From: Rhynchopus sp. YZ270_cl-10
Taxonomy: Eukaryota > Euglenozoa > Diplonemea > Diplonemida > Diplonemidae
Reading direction: 5' to 3'
Assembly: GCA_964035575.1 (NCBI GenBank)
Contig: OZ037932.1
Coordinates: 62,001 to 126,000 of the forward strand
DNA length: 64,000 nt
Shown here: one piece after another, positions 1 through 11,088 of the stretch
Position numbering within the stretch: the first letter of the stretch is position 1
Layout: the number at the start of each line of letters is the position of its first letter
Translations under genes and position numbers: made by a program
Notes under the pieces: model-generated
What the model saw: only the letters and a program-made list of their open reading frames with translations
Told to the model about the DNA's origin: nothing
Database searches by the model: none

Positions 1-500
1 GGCACTGAATCAAAAAAAAAAAAAATTTTTTTTTTGGGGCTAAACAGGATAGCCAGATAGTCCTCTCCTCAAAGGGTTAAGGTGTGACAACGCTTTTCTT
101 TTATCTCCACGTTTATGACTGGTACTCCTTGGGAAGTTGTATGAACCTCCTGTGGACAACAGGGATAGGGGAAAAAGGGGGGAAAAGAGGGAAAGAAATC
201 AAAAAGAGGGTGTTCAACATCAGAGATTTAATTGCGTTCTGGTTCTAAATTTGATGATTTAAAAAAAAAATTGTTGGAGTTGTAAACTGCCCCGACAAGA
301 CAGTCTTCACCATCCAAGTTTGTGAGAGCAATTACATTTTTGCCAACAAAAAAGGGAACTTTCTTTTGAACAACAAGATGTGTGTTTATTTTTCCCTTCA
401 AAGATGACAAAAAAAGAAGAAAAAAGCAGAGCGAAAAGCCTGAAACGGAATATGCCTTTGGGACTACTATAGACAGGTGTTCTTGAAGTGAAAAATAAGA

Positions 501-560
501 GAAAAGTGCAAAACGCCTCACCGTTTTCATCGGCGGACGCAGTCACTGCTTCTCCGCGGG
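501..560 (+). repeat. Dispersed repeat family II copy
   Basis: Matches other copies near 13272, 59691, 61218 and 62144. Shared core is AGTGCAAAACGCCTC followed about 15 bases later by GGACGCAG and then TCTCCGC. Intergenic; function unknown. Confidence 0.6.
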
Positions 561-870
561 AAAAAAAAGACCAAACCAGACAATATATCCCAGCCAACTG
601 ATCTTGATAACATTCTTCAGGAAAGGTAATTAAGAGTGTTTCTTTTTCGTTGAACGCAACCAAAATAATATGGATGTAGAAATCTCTTTTGGCGCAAAAA
701 AAATGGATTTCACTGAAATTCAGGGGGAAAACTTTGTTTTTATCAAAGATCGGTATCGTTGGCTTTCTTTTTATGTCTGGTTTCTTTATCACAATTTCGT
801 GTAAAAAAAATGGTTGTGTTATGTAATAAGCCTCTGAGCAGTTGGGGAAAGAACAAAAAAAAAATTGATA

Positions 871-894
871 CTAAGCCTCCGTGCTCAGTCACCC
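871..894 (+). repeat. Hairpin repeat family I copy
   Basis: CTAAGC, a short loop and a near-match to GCTTAG, followed by TCACC. One of about ten copies in this window; see the copy at 43799 for the best example. Confidence 0.6.
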
Positions 895-1608
895 AACCAA
901 ATTTCAAAAAAAAAGAAAACATGAAAATTAGAAGTCCCATCAAGCATTTTCCAAAACGGCAAAAATTTATATAAATCCCAAAGGCACACAATACAGGGCC
1001 CTCTTGAGAACCCAACAGAAGCCAGACAAGAGCTCTCTCAGGCAAGCAGTTTCTCACATCCTACCAAAACTCCTATAGGAAGAGGATACTGTGGATACCA
1101 AAAAAAAGGAGGGGAAAACAAGCGCAAGAAAAAAAATAGAAAAATAAAAAGTGGTGTGTTTAGATAGTCACACAAGATGTGTGAATAAAAAAAAAATGCA
1201 AAAATAAAGCAGAGAATGAGAATATAGCAAAAGAAGGAATCACAGAGACTGTGTGTCGAACGACCTCCGCTGTGCGCGCAGCTGCGAGGCGATGAAGCCT
1301 GGGAGCCGTCGCTCCCTTCCCCTCCTCCTCCTTCCTCCCATCCCAAGACACCCATTCCACAGAAAAAAAAACTAATGAGTTCATACAAAGCTACCTTGGC
1401 AGTGTACCAAAAAGAAGGATAACCAAAAAAAACATCTGCCAGCCACATCGAACGTTGCTGTTCTGTATTTTTTTTTTGTGGTTTTCCCCCCTTTTTCCCC
1501 CATTTTATTGCTGGTGTGGTGTCGTAAAAAAGGTGTTCACAAAAAAAAATATTTTCTCTTCATTTGTGGAGCTTCACAGAGGTGATGGAGTAATGGCATA
1601 ATTTCTTT

Positions 1609-1733
1609 GACTTGAAATACAAAAAAATCCCCCTCCTTGAACAGTGTACCTTTGGTACAATGTCAGGTGCACCAGGTGGACCCTCAACCACACATAGTCC
1701 TACCATTCATTTCGGGGTTTACATCTGAGACAT
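1609..1733 (+). repeat. Dispersed repeat family III copy
   Basis: Starts GACTTGAAATACAAA and contains the small hairpin TGTACC-TTT-GGTACA about 35 bases in, then a GTCCTAC...GTTTACATCTGA tail. Related copies lie at 4660, 59994 and 63050, with a weaker one at 10044. Confidence 0.65.
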
Positions 1734-1950
1734 GGCATATGGGATGTGACAGAAATTCGTTTGCATTTCCCCAACGGTTTTGATTTTTTTTTCGCCACTC
1801 CAATTTGTGTTGCTCATAGTAGTCTGGGGTGAGGAAGCGTAACATAACTTCTCCCCCCATTTTTTTTCCCCCCCTTTTCCTTTCGCAATGTTACCCCGTT
1901 TTTTTAAGAACCAACAGAGTACAAACAGTTTTTAGTAAAGGTGAAGAGGT

Positions 1951-1976
1951 TTAAGCTCTCATTGATTAGCCACCTA
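1951..1976 (+). repeat. Hairpin repeat family I copy (diverged)
   Basis: TTAAGCTCTCATTGATTAG followed by CCACCTAAA. A diverged copy that keeps the loop and the trailing CACCTAAA. Confidence 0.5.
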
Positions 1977-2341
1977 AAGAAAACTATTTTGTGGACCATT
2001 TAAAAAAAAACCGTTTCATAAAAAGAGTAGTTGAACCGCAAAACGCATATTAGTCGAGCTCAGTGCAAAAAAGGGTGGGACGTTGGAGTGGTCCATACCG
2101 TAATAATAAAAAGATAGGGCGTTTAGTTCGTTGTGTTGCAAAAGCCGGGAAAGCATCTTTTTTTTTTTTTTTGTGTATTGTTAACTGAAGTCAGATTGGT
2201 TACCGTCTCATTACATACGGTACAATGCACCTCAAACATGATGTACCATGCTATAGGCACACAGTACTACGCAAAATTTGTGGAAATTTGAAAAGAAAAA
2301 ATAATGAATGTTCTCAAGAAAGACACGTGAGAAACGAAGTC

Positions 2342-2413
2342 CACCTATTTTTTTTGACCTGAGTTTTGACGGTGTTTGGCCGAAGTTTGCTACCAGGCCC
2401 TAAATCAGGTGGA
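2342..2413. mobile_element. Short palindromic MITE, CCACCTGATTT family (diverged)
   Basis: Begins CCACCT and ends AAATCAGGTGG about 72 bases later. The interior shares GGTGTT, a CCG-AAGTTTGCT block and GGCC with the copy at 58284. No clear target-site duplication. Confidence 0.5.
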
Positions 2414-3177
2414 TAATGCTGCAAACATCAATAATTCTGTGACAACGTCTTCAAAACAAGTTAACAAATACACTTTAGGCTTCTGAGCACGTAACGTACG
2501 CAGCTTGAAAGAGTTTTGAAGAAGAAAAAAAAAGAGATAACCTCAGAAGATGGCTGTATCGTGCACACGTATCAGAGATTCTCTTTTCAAAAAAATAAAT
2601 CAGAAAAAAAAGAAAGACAACAAATAATGCAAAAACTCAGTGCGACTTTCAAAAGAAACAGCGGGAAGAAAAAAACTGAAGGGGGGGGGAAAAACGCACG
2701 TAAAAAAAAAGGGGGGGTATTTAAGATGACCCCAAGCAGTCCTGCCTCAATTATTTTTTTTGCTGAGTGATAGAGGAACGTGTCCTGCCACTGCTTTTTT
2801 TTTTGAAAAGGGGGGTTTTATGAAAAGATTGTACGTGATCATAAGGCCCATCTCAACAACCAACCCTCTAATACCCTCTATATCTGAAAACAAAAAACGT
2901 TTCAGAATCACAAAAACAACATTCAAACGAAAAGAAGGAAAAAAAAAACAAAAACCGCAAACCCCAACCCACTTTGTAAAAAAAGACAAAAAACGCACAC
3001 ACAATTGAGAATTATCACACCCTCCCCAAATGAACCTAATAACCAAATCCTCTACCTCTCTATAGCTGTGTTTTTTTTTTTGTTTTGTTTTTGTAGTTCG
3101 AAAACTTTGACAACGTGTACCTCCGTGAACGGGCAAACCCACGTATTTCTGTTTGAAAAAAAATTGCTGCCGTTGTG

Positions 3178-4428
3178 CAGGGTAGATCCTTAGCGAAAGT
3201 GAAAATAAGGATCCGAGATTTTTTATTTTTTTTTCCTTTTTTTTTTTCCTTTTTTCTCTGGCCCATTTTTTTGGTTACCTACTAATTTCCAGCCACAGAG
3301 TGGCACCACCACGGTCCGCAATCGATCCGGAAAGTCAAAATAAGGGGGAAACCAAAAGGAAAAAAAGTAAAAGTTCGCTACCGTTTTTTTGGCTGGCCTT
3401 CGGCCCGCCAATGCCCCTTCAATATTTGTCTTCACTTCATAAGACAAGTACCAATGAGTGTCAATTCTCAGTGTCACCTTGCATAAGACAATTTTGAAGC
3501 GTATTTTTGAAGAACACAATTACGATGTCCACAAACCCGCAAAGCGGACGGATAAAGACTTCAACCGGACCAAGGCAGAAACACAACACTGTTAGGCCAA
3601 AATCGTCGAAAATCCCCGCTTAATTTTTTGTGGGATTTTGAACTTGGCCCAAAAATTGCGAACCTAACCACTGGAAAATTTTCTTGCTAATGCCGGCACT
3701 ACCACTTTTTTCAGAATGTTTCTAGAAAGGATTACCCTTGTCAGAGGGCGCAGTGTCCGACAAGGGTCACAGCCAGAACGCGATTTAATTGGTCAAACGC
3801 CGAAGGAAAAGGAAGCATGCAGTATGGCGAGAGAAAAAAGTGGCGTACCGTGCGCCTTCGGCGCAAGCTTGCAACCCACCCTTCCCATGACATAGTTTGG
3901 CAGTAAAAATGTGCAATTTTGAGCGCAGTTTTTAGAAATGTTGCGTACCGTGGCTTCGCCATGGCAAATGTACTGAGGTTACTGATACTGCGTGTGCCTG
4001 GTGCAAATATCAATGCAGTGCCGAACTCCGCAGTTGGATAACCGAGGAGTTCTCACATTCCGCCGGAGTCCCCGAACGAGCTGGGTTGGGCTCGACCGAG
4101 TTTTGACCGAGTTTCAGCGAAAACCCCCAAAACCTATATTATCCCCTGGGGTTTAGTTCTACGACAGCTGAGATGTGTAAAAAAACACCACTATTCTGCC
4201 TCAGTACAGTACCAACCTGCTTGTTGGTTTTTTTTAGACCGTCACTCAATTTTTGCGCTCGCTGCGCTCGCGGACAAACCGTCAACCCCACACGATTTCC
4301 CAAAAACCTGAAAGTTAGCGTCAGGCCTGCGCGGAAAAATCTCAAAAACGGGAGAGAAAAAAAAAGGAAAAAAACGAAAATAAATCTGGTATTTTTAGCG
4401 TTTTTAGCGAAAATAAGGATCTACCCTG
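3178..4428. mobile_element. Non-autonomous DNA transposon, hAT-like (1.25 kb)
   Basis: The ends are inverted: CAGGGTAGATCCTTA at the left and TAAGGATCTACCCTG at the right. The sequence CCGTTGTG flanks both sides (3170-3177 and 4429-4436). Read this way the element has 8-bp target-site duplications and CAGGG termini, as in the hAT superfamily. Because the flank and terminus overlap, a 12-bp duplication (TGCCGTTGTGCA) with GGGTAGATCC termini fits equally well and would suggest a Mutator-like element. The subterminal GCGAAAATAAGGA motif recurs inside both ends. I see no transposase reading frame, so it would need to be moved in trans. It is less AT-rich than its surroundings. Confidence 0.75.
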
Positions 4429-4659
4429 CCGTTGTGCACAATCCCCTCCTCTGATACCCACGACAACAGCAGTATTATTCGCACATTTTCCCCCCCAAAA
4501 CTCTCCATATTCATCTATCACCTACCCCCCCCCCCCCCCCTTTTCCCTCCCTTCCCTTTATCCCATACCCTTTTGTCGTACCGCCAAAAACAAATCAATT
4601 TTATAGCCCAAACGCCTGGATGATCAGCGTAGGCAACGAACGGGGAAAATAAGAAAGTT

Positions 4660-4773
4660 GACTTGAAATACAAAAAGCCCTTCTCGTGAACAGTGTATCA
4701 TTGGTACAAATGACCGGGGGGGTGGACACCCCAACCATGCAGTCCTACAATCCATTTTCGTGGTTTAACATCT
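4660..4773 (+). repeat. Dispersed repeat family III copy
   Basis: GACTTGAAATACAAA, CTCTCTG-like loop replaced by CTTCTCGTGAACAG, then GTATCATTGGTACAAATGACCGG and the CAGTCCTACAATCC tail. Clear match to 59994-60112. Confidence 0.65.
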
Positions 4774-4796
4774 CAAGAAAAGTTTATAAGATGACT

Positions 4797-4821
4797 CTAA
4801 GCCTCTCATGATTAGTCACCT
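4797..4821 (+). repeat. Hairpin repeat family I copy
   Basis: CTAAGCCTCTCATGATTAG followed by TCACCTTA, preceded by AAGATGA as in the copies at 43799 and 61869. Confidence 0.65.
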
Positions 4822-4855
4822 TATGAACCTCTCTACAGTCTTCAAAAACCCCCAA

Positions 4856-7257
4856 TCAATGCACGGTTGGTACAGGGAGGTGGGGGGTGGTGGTGTCGAT
4901 AGGCTCGCCTACCTCTCCTAGCTGGATCTGCGGGAGGCAGTTGTTGATGAGGACACGGCATCCTAGCAGCGTGGTGAAGCTTTGGCAGAGCTGCGCGAGG
5001 ACCTGGTGTGGGAGCTGCGAGCAGTGCAGCAGCAGGCGCGACTGGTCGAGAAGGTACTCACAGCGGTGCACCACGATGCCAGTCTGCGAGCGCACCGCAA
5101 GGTCCGCCACCACCGGGAGCGTCGCCTGCTCCTGCACCGCCAGCTCCCGCCACATCACCACCTCCTGCGGCAACGGCGTCCGCTGCACAACAAACACCTC
5201 ATCCCCCACCACTGCCGACCCCTCCCCCACCACCACCCCTATCGTCGGCCCATAGCACGTCTCCACCACCACATGGTCCCCAGGCACCACAGCCACCATG
5301 CTCGCAAACTCCCCCCTCCTCCCATGCTTGAACACCACCACTACCCTCCGCTTCCGAGAGTCCACCTCCGCAGACGCCGGCACCGCAGCAGCAGGCACTG
5401 CCGTACCAGATCCTGCATTCCCGGTATACCCCTGCCCTACAGGAGACATAGGGCTCGACCGGAAGGGTACAGGTGGTGTCTGGATAGGTGTGCCCAACGG
5501 AGGAGGCGGTGTAGGTGTTGTGTTCGCGAAGAAGAACGCCTGCGCTGTGCTCTGTGCAGTGCGTTGGGCGAAGGAGCCTCTTGGGGCATAGGCAGGAAGA
5601 CCGTCCTCACTGTTGTGGTATTTTTAATGGAGAACATTTGAAGTGGTTGTTTTGCATACCCTGGCTGCATGATGACACACCCTGACATATCGATGTCCTC
5701 GTCAAGGTTTGTGGGTGAGGCGTTGCGGGATGACGCCAGCGACGGTGGTGCGTTTGGTGTGTCGCAGCCGCCGTTCGCTGTTGGCGAGAGTGGCGTGCGC
5801 TCTGCGTCGGCGCCCTCCATGCTGTAGGGGTTGTGCCGGTAGGACCCTGTGCTTGTGGCGGAGTGGCGCCCGCTGGCAGAGGCACTGCGGTCCCTGTCAG
5901 ACTCGCTTGGGAACCCAATGCACGTCACGTTGCACTCTGCGCAGATCTGCTCCAGCCGTGCCAGCACTGCTGCGTCCGTGACCTTCGCCGTCGGACCTGC
6001 AGTGCCCCCATGCACAACACCACGTGAGTACGTCAACGATGCAACCGTCTGATGGTTGTCCTTCTGGTGCCACTCCAGCCCTGCCTTGACAGGCACCACC
6101 TTGTGCGCGTTGTTGTCTGCGTCGACAAAGGAAAAGGAGTCTGCCTCCTTCTTCTTCTTCTTGCCCTCCTTCGGCAATCCTGTACAACGAACGCGTGCAC
6201 GGGAGGCAAGCGACGCGATCGACTTCAAGCAGAGTGTCTTCTGTGCTTCATCCGCAGGCAGCGAGGGGAACATATTATTGTCGTTCTTGCGGAAGCGCAG
6301 TGCACCGTTCTCATAACGCACCTCACGGATGTCCGGCATCTTCGCCTTTCCGTCCACAAGCCATTGGAACTTCCCGGCACTTCCGAAATCCTTCCCCAAC
6401 CCTTTCCCCAGACGCACTGTACTCACCACACCGTCCGCCCCTGTAAAGACATACTCAAACTGCTGTACAGGCTCGGCACTGCCGCTGTTCGGCCAGCTCT
6501 TTGTTTGGTGGAGGATCTGAAACTTCATATGCGGGGTGATGTAGTTCTTTGGCTCCTCAAAGGTTCCTTGAAGGGCGGGAAGGTCGTGCACGGGCATGGC
6601 GCTGGGCACCTTGACGATGCTGAGGTCGTCGTGCGTTGCCTTCTTGCGGATGAAGTTGAGTGCATGGATTGGGTGCATCGGGTCGTTCAGTGGGTTGCGC
6701 GCATCTAAACGCAGCGACAGCACTGTCGTAGGATCCGCACACCGTTCGTACGCCTTAATTGCAAGAACAGCAGCCGTGCTTGCGCCTGCCTCCTGGTACG
6801 CCGCAAGCTCTACGTCCTGGCACCGCATGACATGCACAATGTCGCCCTTCGTCGAGCATATCAACAAAAACTCCGACGTCACAACCAAGACACACTCCAC
6901 AACACTCAGATCTGCTTTGATCTGGTCAAGGATGCGCCAGCAGTAGCACCCCTTTGCTATAGAGGCAAACTTCTCTGCAAACTCTGCAGGCGGCTCTGAA
7001 GGCTGCACTTCAACTGACGCGGCAGTGGTGACTGTAGGTGCTGGTGTTGTTTGGTTGGCCATCGTTTTTGCCGCAGTTTCCGCCGCATTTTTAAGCTTTT
7101 TGATGTCCATATACGTGATACCCCTCTGCTCCAACAGCGGCAAGTCCGTCAACACATCAATCTGCATCAAATCCGTCACAGTGCTAATCCCTAAGGTCGC
7201 AAACCGCTCAAACCCTGTCATCCCAATCCCCTCACACAGCGTCTGAATCGTCGTCAT
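4856..7257 (-). CDS. SAM-like / PSP1 C-terminal domain protein (two exons)
   Basis: Exons 7257-5660 and 5609-4856 give 783 residues. The 50-nt intron runs from GTATGC to CAACAG; removing it joins two frames in phase, which neither frame alone explains. The start is the ATG reading MTTIQTLCEG. Residues 1-60 look like a SAM-type helical domain. Residues about 95-220 resemble a PH-like fold, an impression from hydrophobic spacing only. The region around 400 is Lys-rich, and 450-600 is Ser/Pro-rich and disordered. Residues about 618-760 match the PSP1 C-terminal domain: VVFKHGRRGEF, then GDHVVVET and a GVVVGE turn. In trypanosomatids PSP1 proteins include subunits that bind cell-cycle mRNAs, so an RNA-linked role is a reasonable guess. 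Gene next door is a mariner relic. Confidence 0.85.
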
Positions 7258-7866
7258 TTTTTTGACAAAAAAAAGGAGGAGGGATGGGGAAAGAACCACT
7301 CAGGGCAGAACGCTGAGCGGAGGGGGACAAAATGCAACTAGCGTGTTGTTGGAACCCTCGCGTTTCCCCCCCAAAAAGGTTGCAAAAGAAGGGGTAATGT
7401 AGGGGCGGGGGAGGGCTGAAGAAGTGTGTGTGTTTGTTTGGGGTGGTGTGTGGGAATGGTATCGCCGTTCGAGAAACAAAAATGTAAACAGTGCAAAAAC
7501 CTGGTTCTTTCTCAACTTTTAACTTCATGCGCACAAAGCAACCACGTTCCCCTCCCCCCCACAGAACCATCCCCCTCCACATTTACGGTCCAGATTGACC
7601 GTCCACAACACTTATTTTCGTATGTCTCAGGCCAGTGTTCTCGCAGGGTGGATCACGCTTCACACACCTCCAGCGTGTGTAACGAGATCGTGTGTACTTT
7701 CAACTCTTACACCTCAGGCTCGCTAGAACGGCACCAACACACACAACCAAAAACTCAAAGCCGGGGTCGCGGGAGTACACTGTACCTGCTCAGGCCTTTT
7801 CTTCTTCGCGCTTTCGTTTTCCGTAAACCTGAAAAAGTGATTATTATTTTGGGGGAAACTGACATA
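7258..7866. other. Intergenic between PSP1-domain gene and mariner element
   Basis: No gene seen. The first 60 bases upstream of the ATG are pyrimidine-rich on the minus strand (TCCCCATCCCTCCTCC), with AG dinucleotides near 7315-7325 that could serve as trans-splice acceptors. Confidence 0.5.
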
Positions 7867-8944
7867 CAGTGTGACACAGAATTAATGGCCGATGACGACA
7901 TTTTGTAAAAATTGTTATATTATTCTAAAAAATAGGCAAAATTTGACTCATTTCATTGCATTTTCAACTGGCCGTGTATGAAAAGTGTGTGTGTGGGGAA
8001 AATATTAACATGGAAATATCCCTTTTTGGTAAAAAAGGGTGTATGTGTAAAAAAAAAAAAATACAGTGTAGCAGTACAAACGAGTGGGTGCACAAAAATA
8101 AATAGAGCATGCATTAGTATTTTGTGTGCATTCCGTTGGAATTGCGAACTGCGTCTAGGCGTCGTGGCATTGACATGATGTAACGTGCAACGAAGCTATT
8201 GTCCATCTTGGACCATTCCTTGTTGATGGCACGTTTAAGTGCTGACACGTCTTTGGGCTCCCGTTCGTTGACTGCAGTCTGCAGCTTGGCCCACAGGTTC
8301 TCAATAGGATTGAGATCAGGGGAGTTGCCTGGCCAGTCAGCTTTAGGGAGGAACGAGAAAGGTTGGGAGGAGAGGAATGCTTGAGTCATCTGCAACCCAG
8401 ACAACATCGTTCTTCTTGCTCACCCGAGAAAAAAGCCAAAAGTCTTTTTCATCGGTGAACATCACCTTTGACCAGTCGGTGTTTCGATGCGTTTCAGCAA
8501 ACTCTATCCGGGCAGTGATGTTCTTTTCCGAGAGCTTTGGTTTGCTCTTCGTTTGAACGGGCTTCAGCCCCTTCTCCTTCAGGCACCTGCGGACACTCTC
8601 CCTCGAAATCTGTAGTCGCGACGCTACTTTCCTGCCGAAAAATTCCGCTCTCCAGCGCGGTACTCCTTCACCCACCTACCCAAACTCCTCTTCGCAACGT
8701 TCAGCAACTCCGCCACCTCATCATGGCTCTTACCGCCAACAACGACTAGCGACGCTGCCTGTAGGCGCAACCCTTCCCTCGTGGCCTCAGTGTTCACTTT
8801 ACCCTTAACCATTATATTTTTGCTTTTATTGTGTTCCTGGGCGTAAATATTTTATGTTTTGGGGGTGTTTTGAATATGTCCTTGTCAAAATTTGCCGTTT
8901 TTTTATAAAATGTCTTCATCAGCCATTAATTCTGTGTCACACTG
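7867..8944 (-). mobile_element. Degenerate Tc1/mariner transposon
   Basis: The 1,078-bp element is bounded by TA dinucleotides (7865-7866, 8945-8946), the usual Tc1/mariner target duplication. Its inverted ends start CAGTGTGACACAG and stay similar for about 70 bases. The right end lies only 19 bp beyond the STEEP1-like stop codon, so it sits in that gene's 3' untranslated region. The inside carries a broken transposase. Confidence 0.9.
8114..8812 (-). pseudogene. Tc1-type transposase relic, frameshifted and internally deleted
   Basis: Three minus-strand frames together give a Tc1-like transposase. 8812-8624 has the N-terminal helix-turn-helix (SHDEVAELLNVAKRSLGRWV). 8675-8343 has the second HTH and the first catalytic Asp region (KVMFTDEKDFWL). 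8407-8114 has the C-terminal PGNSPDLNPIENLW motif with the catalytic Glu. The reading frame shifts between the pieces. The stretch that should hold the second catalytic Asp is missing between residues VVWVADD and DWPGNSPD, so the enzyme cannot be active. It is encoded on the same strand as the host genes. Confidence 0.9.
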
Positions 8945-8963
8945 TATGGCCCAAATCCCGCCC

Positions 8964-9900
8964 CTAACCCCACTGTGGTCTGGGAGACATTACCTGTGCA
9001 TCGCGCTCTGCAAATATTTTGGGGAGAACGTACTGCATGTCGATCATGACGGCGAGGAGCTTTGCATAGACGAACCCGCAGGACACCTTGGCAAGGCCGA
9101 CACGCTTGAGGCCGTCCCGCTTGGTCTCAAGCAGCTGCACGTCTGCCTTCTCAGCACCGAGGAGCTTCATGAAGAACTGCAAAACAGCTTCATTGATCTT
9201 CAGTTCGTTGTCCTTCAATGACGACTTCAGCTGCAGCATCAGCACTTTCGTTGTCACATCTGCAAAAAAATGATTATTTTGAAAATTTGAAATCTCACCA
9301 CAGAAAAATTAAATTTTATTTTGAAATTACACACGCCCTCTCATGATGTGGTCCTTTCGTCCATTTCGAGGTTCGTGGAGATGACTCTAGCAGATGATAA
9401 CCCCCCACCATACCTGACACCTGCACCAGAGTGTGTGCCCCAAAGGTTATGTCCATTTTGACTGTCACCATGGATTGGTCGTTGACTGTCTCCGACCCGA
9501 TGGCCTCTGGGACTGCGAGCTCATCAGCGTCGAGTGAGTCGAGCGAGATGGTCGGGTTGCACGAGAGGATGCCTGGGAAGACGTAGGTGCGTTCGTTGTG
9601 CACGTTGTCGATCTCGGTGCTGCGGTAGGCAACGGAGGTGCCGCACATCTGGCAGTCCATGCGGTGCTGGCGTTCGGCACCACGGTTCATACGAAGAATG
9701 TTGCGCACCTGCCCTGTCGCCACGTTGATGCTCTTGATCGCCTCGTCGTCCACCACGTACGCACCGTCCGTCTGCCGTCGTGGATATGTCCCCAAATGTG
9801 CACTCAACAACATCGTATCCTTCCCACACCTTAAACAATAATACGAAATCAACCCTGCATCATCTTCATCAGACTTAATCACTGTCACAGTACGCCCCAT
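8964..9900 (-). CDS. STEEP1: STEEP1-like protein with C-terminal DUF167 domain (two exons)
   Basis: Exons 9900-9414 and 9259-8964 give 260 residues. The 154-nt intron has donor GTATGG and acceptor TTTTTTTGCAG, and splicing keeps frame (VQVS|DVTTK). The N-terminal half is the STEEP1/CXorf56 family, with zinc-ligand pairs C22xxC25 (YYCLRCG) and C83xxC86 (MDCQMCG). In animals STEEP1 promotes STING exit from the ER. The C-terminal half resembles DUF167/YggU. The same fusion occurs in plant STEEP1 homologues as I remember them, so it looks ancestral rather than new. The ATG has a strong acceptor just upstream (TCCTTTCAG, AG at 9916-9915), leaving a 14-nt leader. A Tc1 element is inserted just past the stop. 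Confidence 0.9.
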
Positions 9901-9935
9901 TTTTCGTGTGTTTTCTGAAAGGATTAAGCATAGTG
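9901..9935 (-). promoter_or_regulatory. Putative trans-splice acceptor of the STEEP1-like gene
   Basis: On the minus strand a pyrimidine-rich run ends in TTAATCCTTTCAG, with the AG 14 bases before the ATG. No cis donor or upstream exon is evident. This is the form expected where a spliced leader is added. Confidence 0.6.
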
Positions 9936-11088
9936 AGCAAGGTGATAGAGGCAAGAGGGGAAGCAATACGAGAGCGAAGGGGAAGCTTTTGTTGTCAGAT
10001 GCGCCCAGATTTTTTGCTTTTTTAGCCGCAGATGAAATAAAATTTGACTTGTAATGCAAAGCGGCCCTCTCTCTCGTGACAGTGTGACCTTGGGAAACCA
10101 TGCTTCAATGAAGGTGCAAGTGTTCCTTCTATATAATATGAACACCTCTAACGGAAGACAGACAGTCAACCAAATACATTTGGCCCCAGTAGTCTTTGCT
10201 CGCAAGAGAGATTTGTATAAAGCAAAACAAAACAGAGGAGAGAGAAGGCAGTGGTAAGGCACTTTCTTGGGCCAAGCCACGCCGTAACAGTTGGTTGCAG
10301 TTCCTCCACATTCCTGAACAGGAAACAAACAAAAGAAGAGAGAGAAAAAAACCAAAAAAAAAACACGAAACGAGTCGTGCACACAGTTGACACACTAATG
10401 GGCAAAGGGACACCCTGAATAATCGAAACATCTTTCAAAGAAACAAACTCTGAAGATGGAAAAAAATATCTTGAAAATGCTGAGTCCACTCCTAAGGAGT
10501 CATAAACGATGGGGAGACCCTCCAGAAAAAGGTGAATTCCTGATTACCGTAACAGTAACAATAGTACCGTAATAATGGTGTACACTCCTCAAAACTGAAG
10601 AATGTTACACATTCCTTACGGTCCACTATTGTTACGGTTACGGTATGTGCGGGCACTTCTGAGACGAAGCAGAGGCGTTGAAGTGCCACAACACTGTCTG
10701 AACACACAACACCTCCATGGGGGGTTCCTTACGTGGTGACCCAGGGAGGCAACCTACACGAACGAATAAATTGAGTGGGGAAAATAACCCCAGAAAAGTT
10801 GGTATAAAAGATGGCTTTCTTTTTGTGTTGAGTCACCTAAAAAAAGGCAACCTTGAGAGAAACAAAAACACAAAAGAGAGCGAAAAATTTCCGACACAAA
10901 ACACCTCCTTCGATAAAGCATACATTTGTTTTCTCCCTCTACCCTCCGCACAGTTAGAGAATGGTTCCATCTATGATGAACCTGAAGTCCACTAATTTTT
11001 CAGTCACAACATAACAACATGGACCGCAAACGCCAATAGACTGTTACTATCCTACACTACGCCATCTCCTTCCTTTTCCTTCTTGTCT
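9936..11088. other. Intergenic; one MITE and repeat fragments
   Basis: No gene supported. Contains a weak family III copy (about 10044-10100), a TA-flanked MITE (10547-10643) and a partial family I tail (TGAGTCACCTAA near 10830). Confidence 0.55.
10547..10643. mobile_element. 97-bp MITE with TA target site
   Basis: Imperfect inverted arms: CCGTAACAGTAACAATAGT at the left and ACTATTGTTACGGTTACGG at the right, flanked by TA on both sides. Together with the element at 61015 it starts CCGTA and uses TA, consistent with a Tc1/mariner-driven MITE. No coding capacity. Confidence 0.7.

Larger units (their letters stand above)
1..3169. other. Gene-free, repeat-rich left flank
   Basis: I see no convincing gene here. 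Open frames are short, low-complexity and lack the GC-rich codon bias of the real genes further right. The DNA is AT-rich with many A and T runs. It carries copies of the dispersed repeats listed separately: the sequon-free hairpin family I (871, 1951), family II (501), family III (1609), and a palindromic MITE near 2342-2413. Confidence 0.6.
4437..4855. other. Intergenic; repeat copies only
   Basis: No gene seen. Holds a C-rich run near 4525-4540, a family III repeat (4660-4773) and a family I hairpin (4797-4821) just beyond the 3' end of the PSP1-domain gene. Confidence 0.6.

Noticed and set aside
1..4855. Short open frames in the left flank as genes
   Set aside because: Low complexity (poly-Lys, poly-Phe from A/T runs), no coding bias, no acceptor-ATG layout, no family resemblance.
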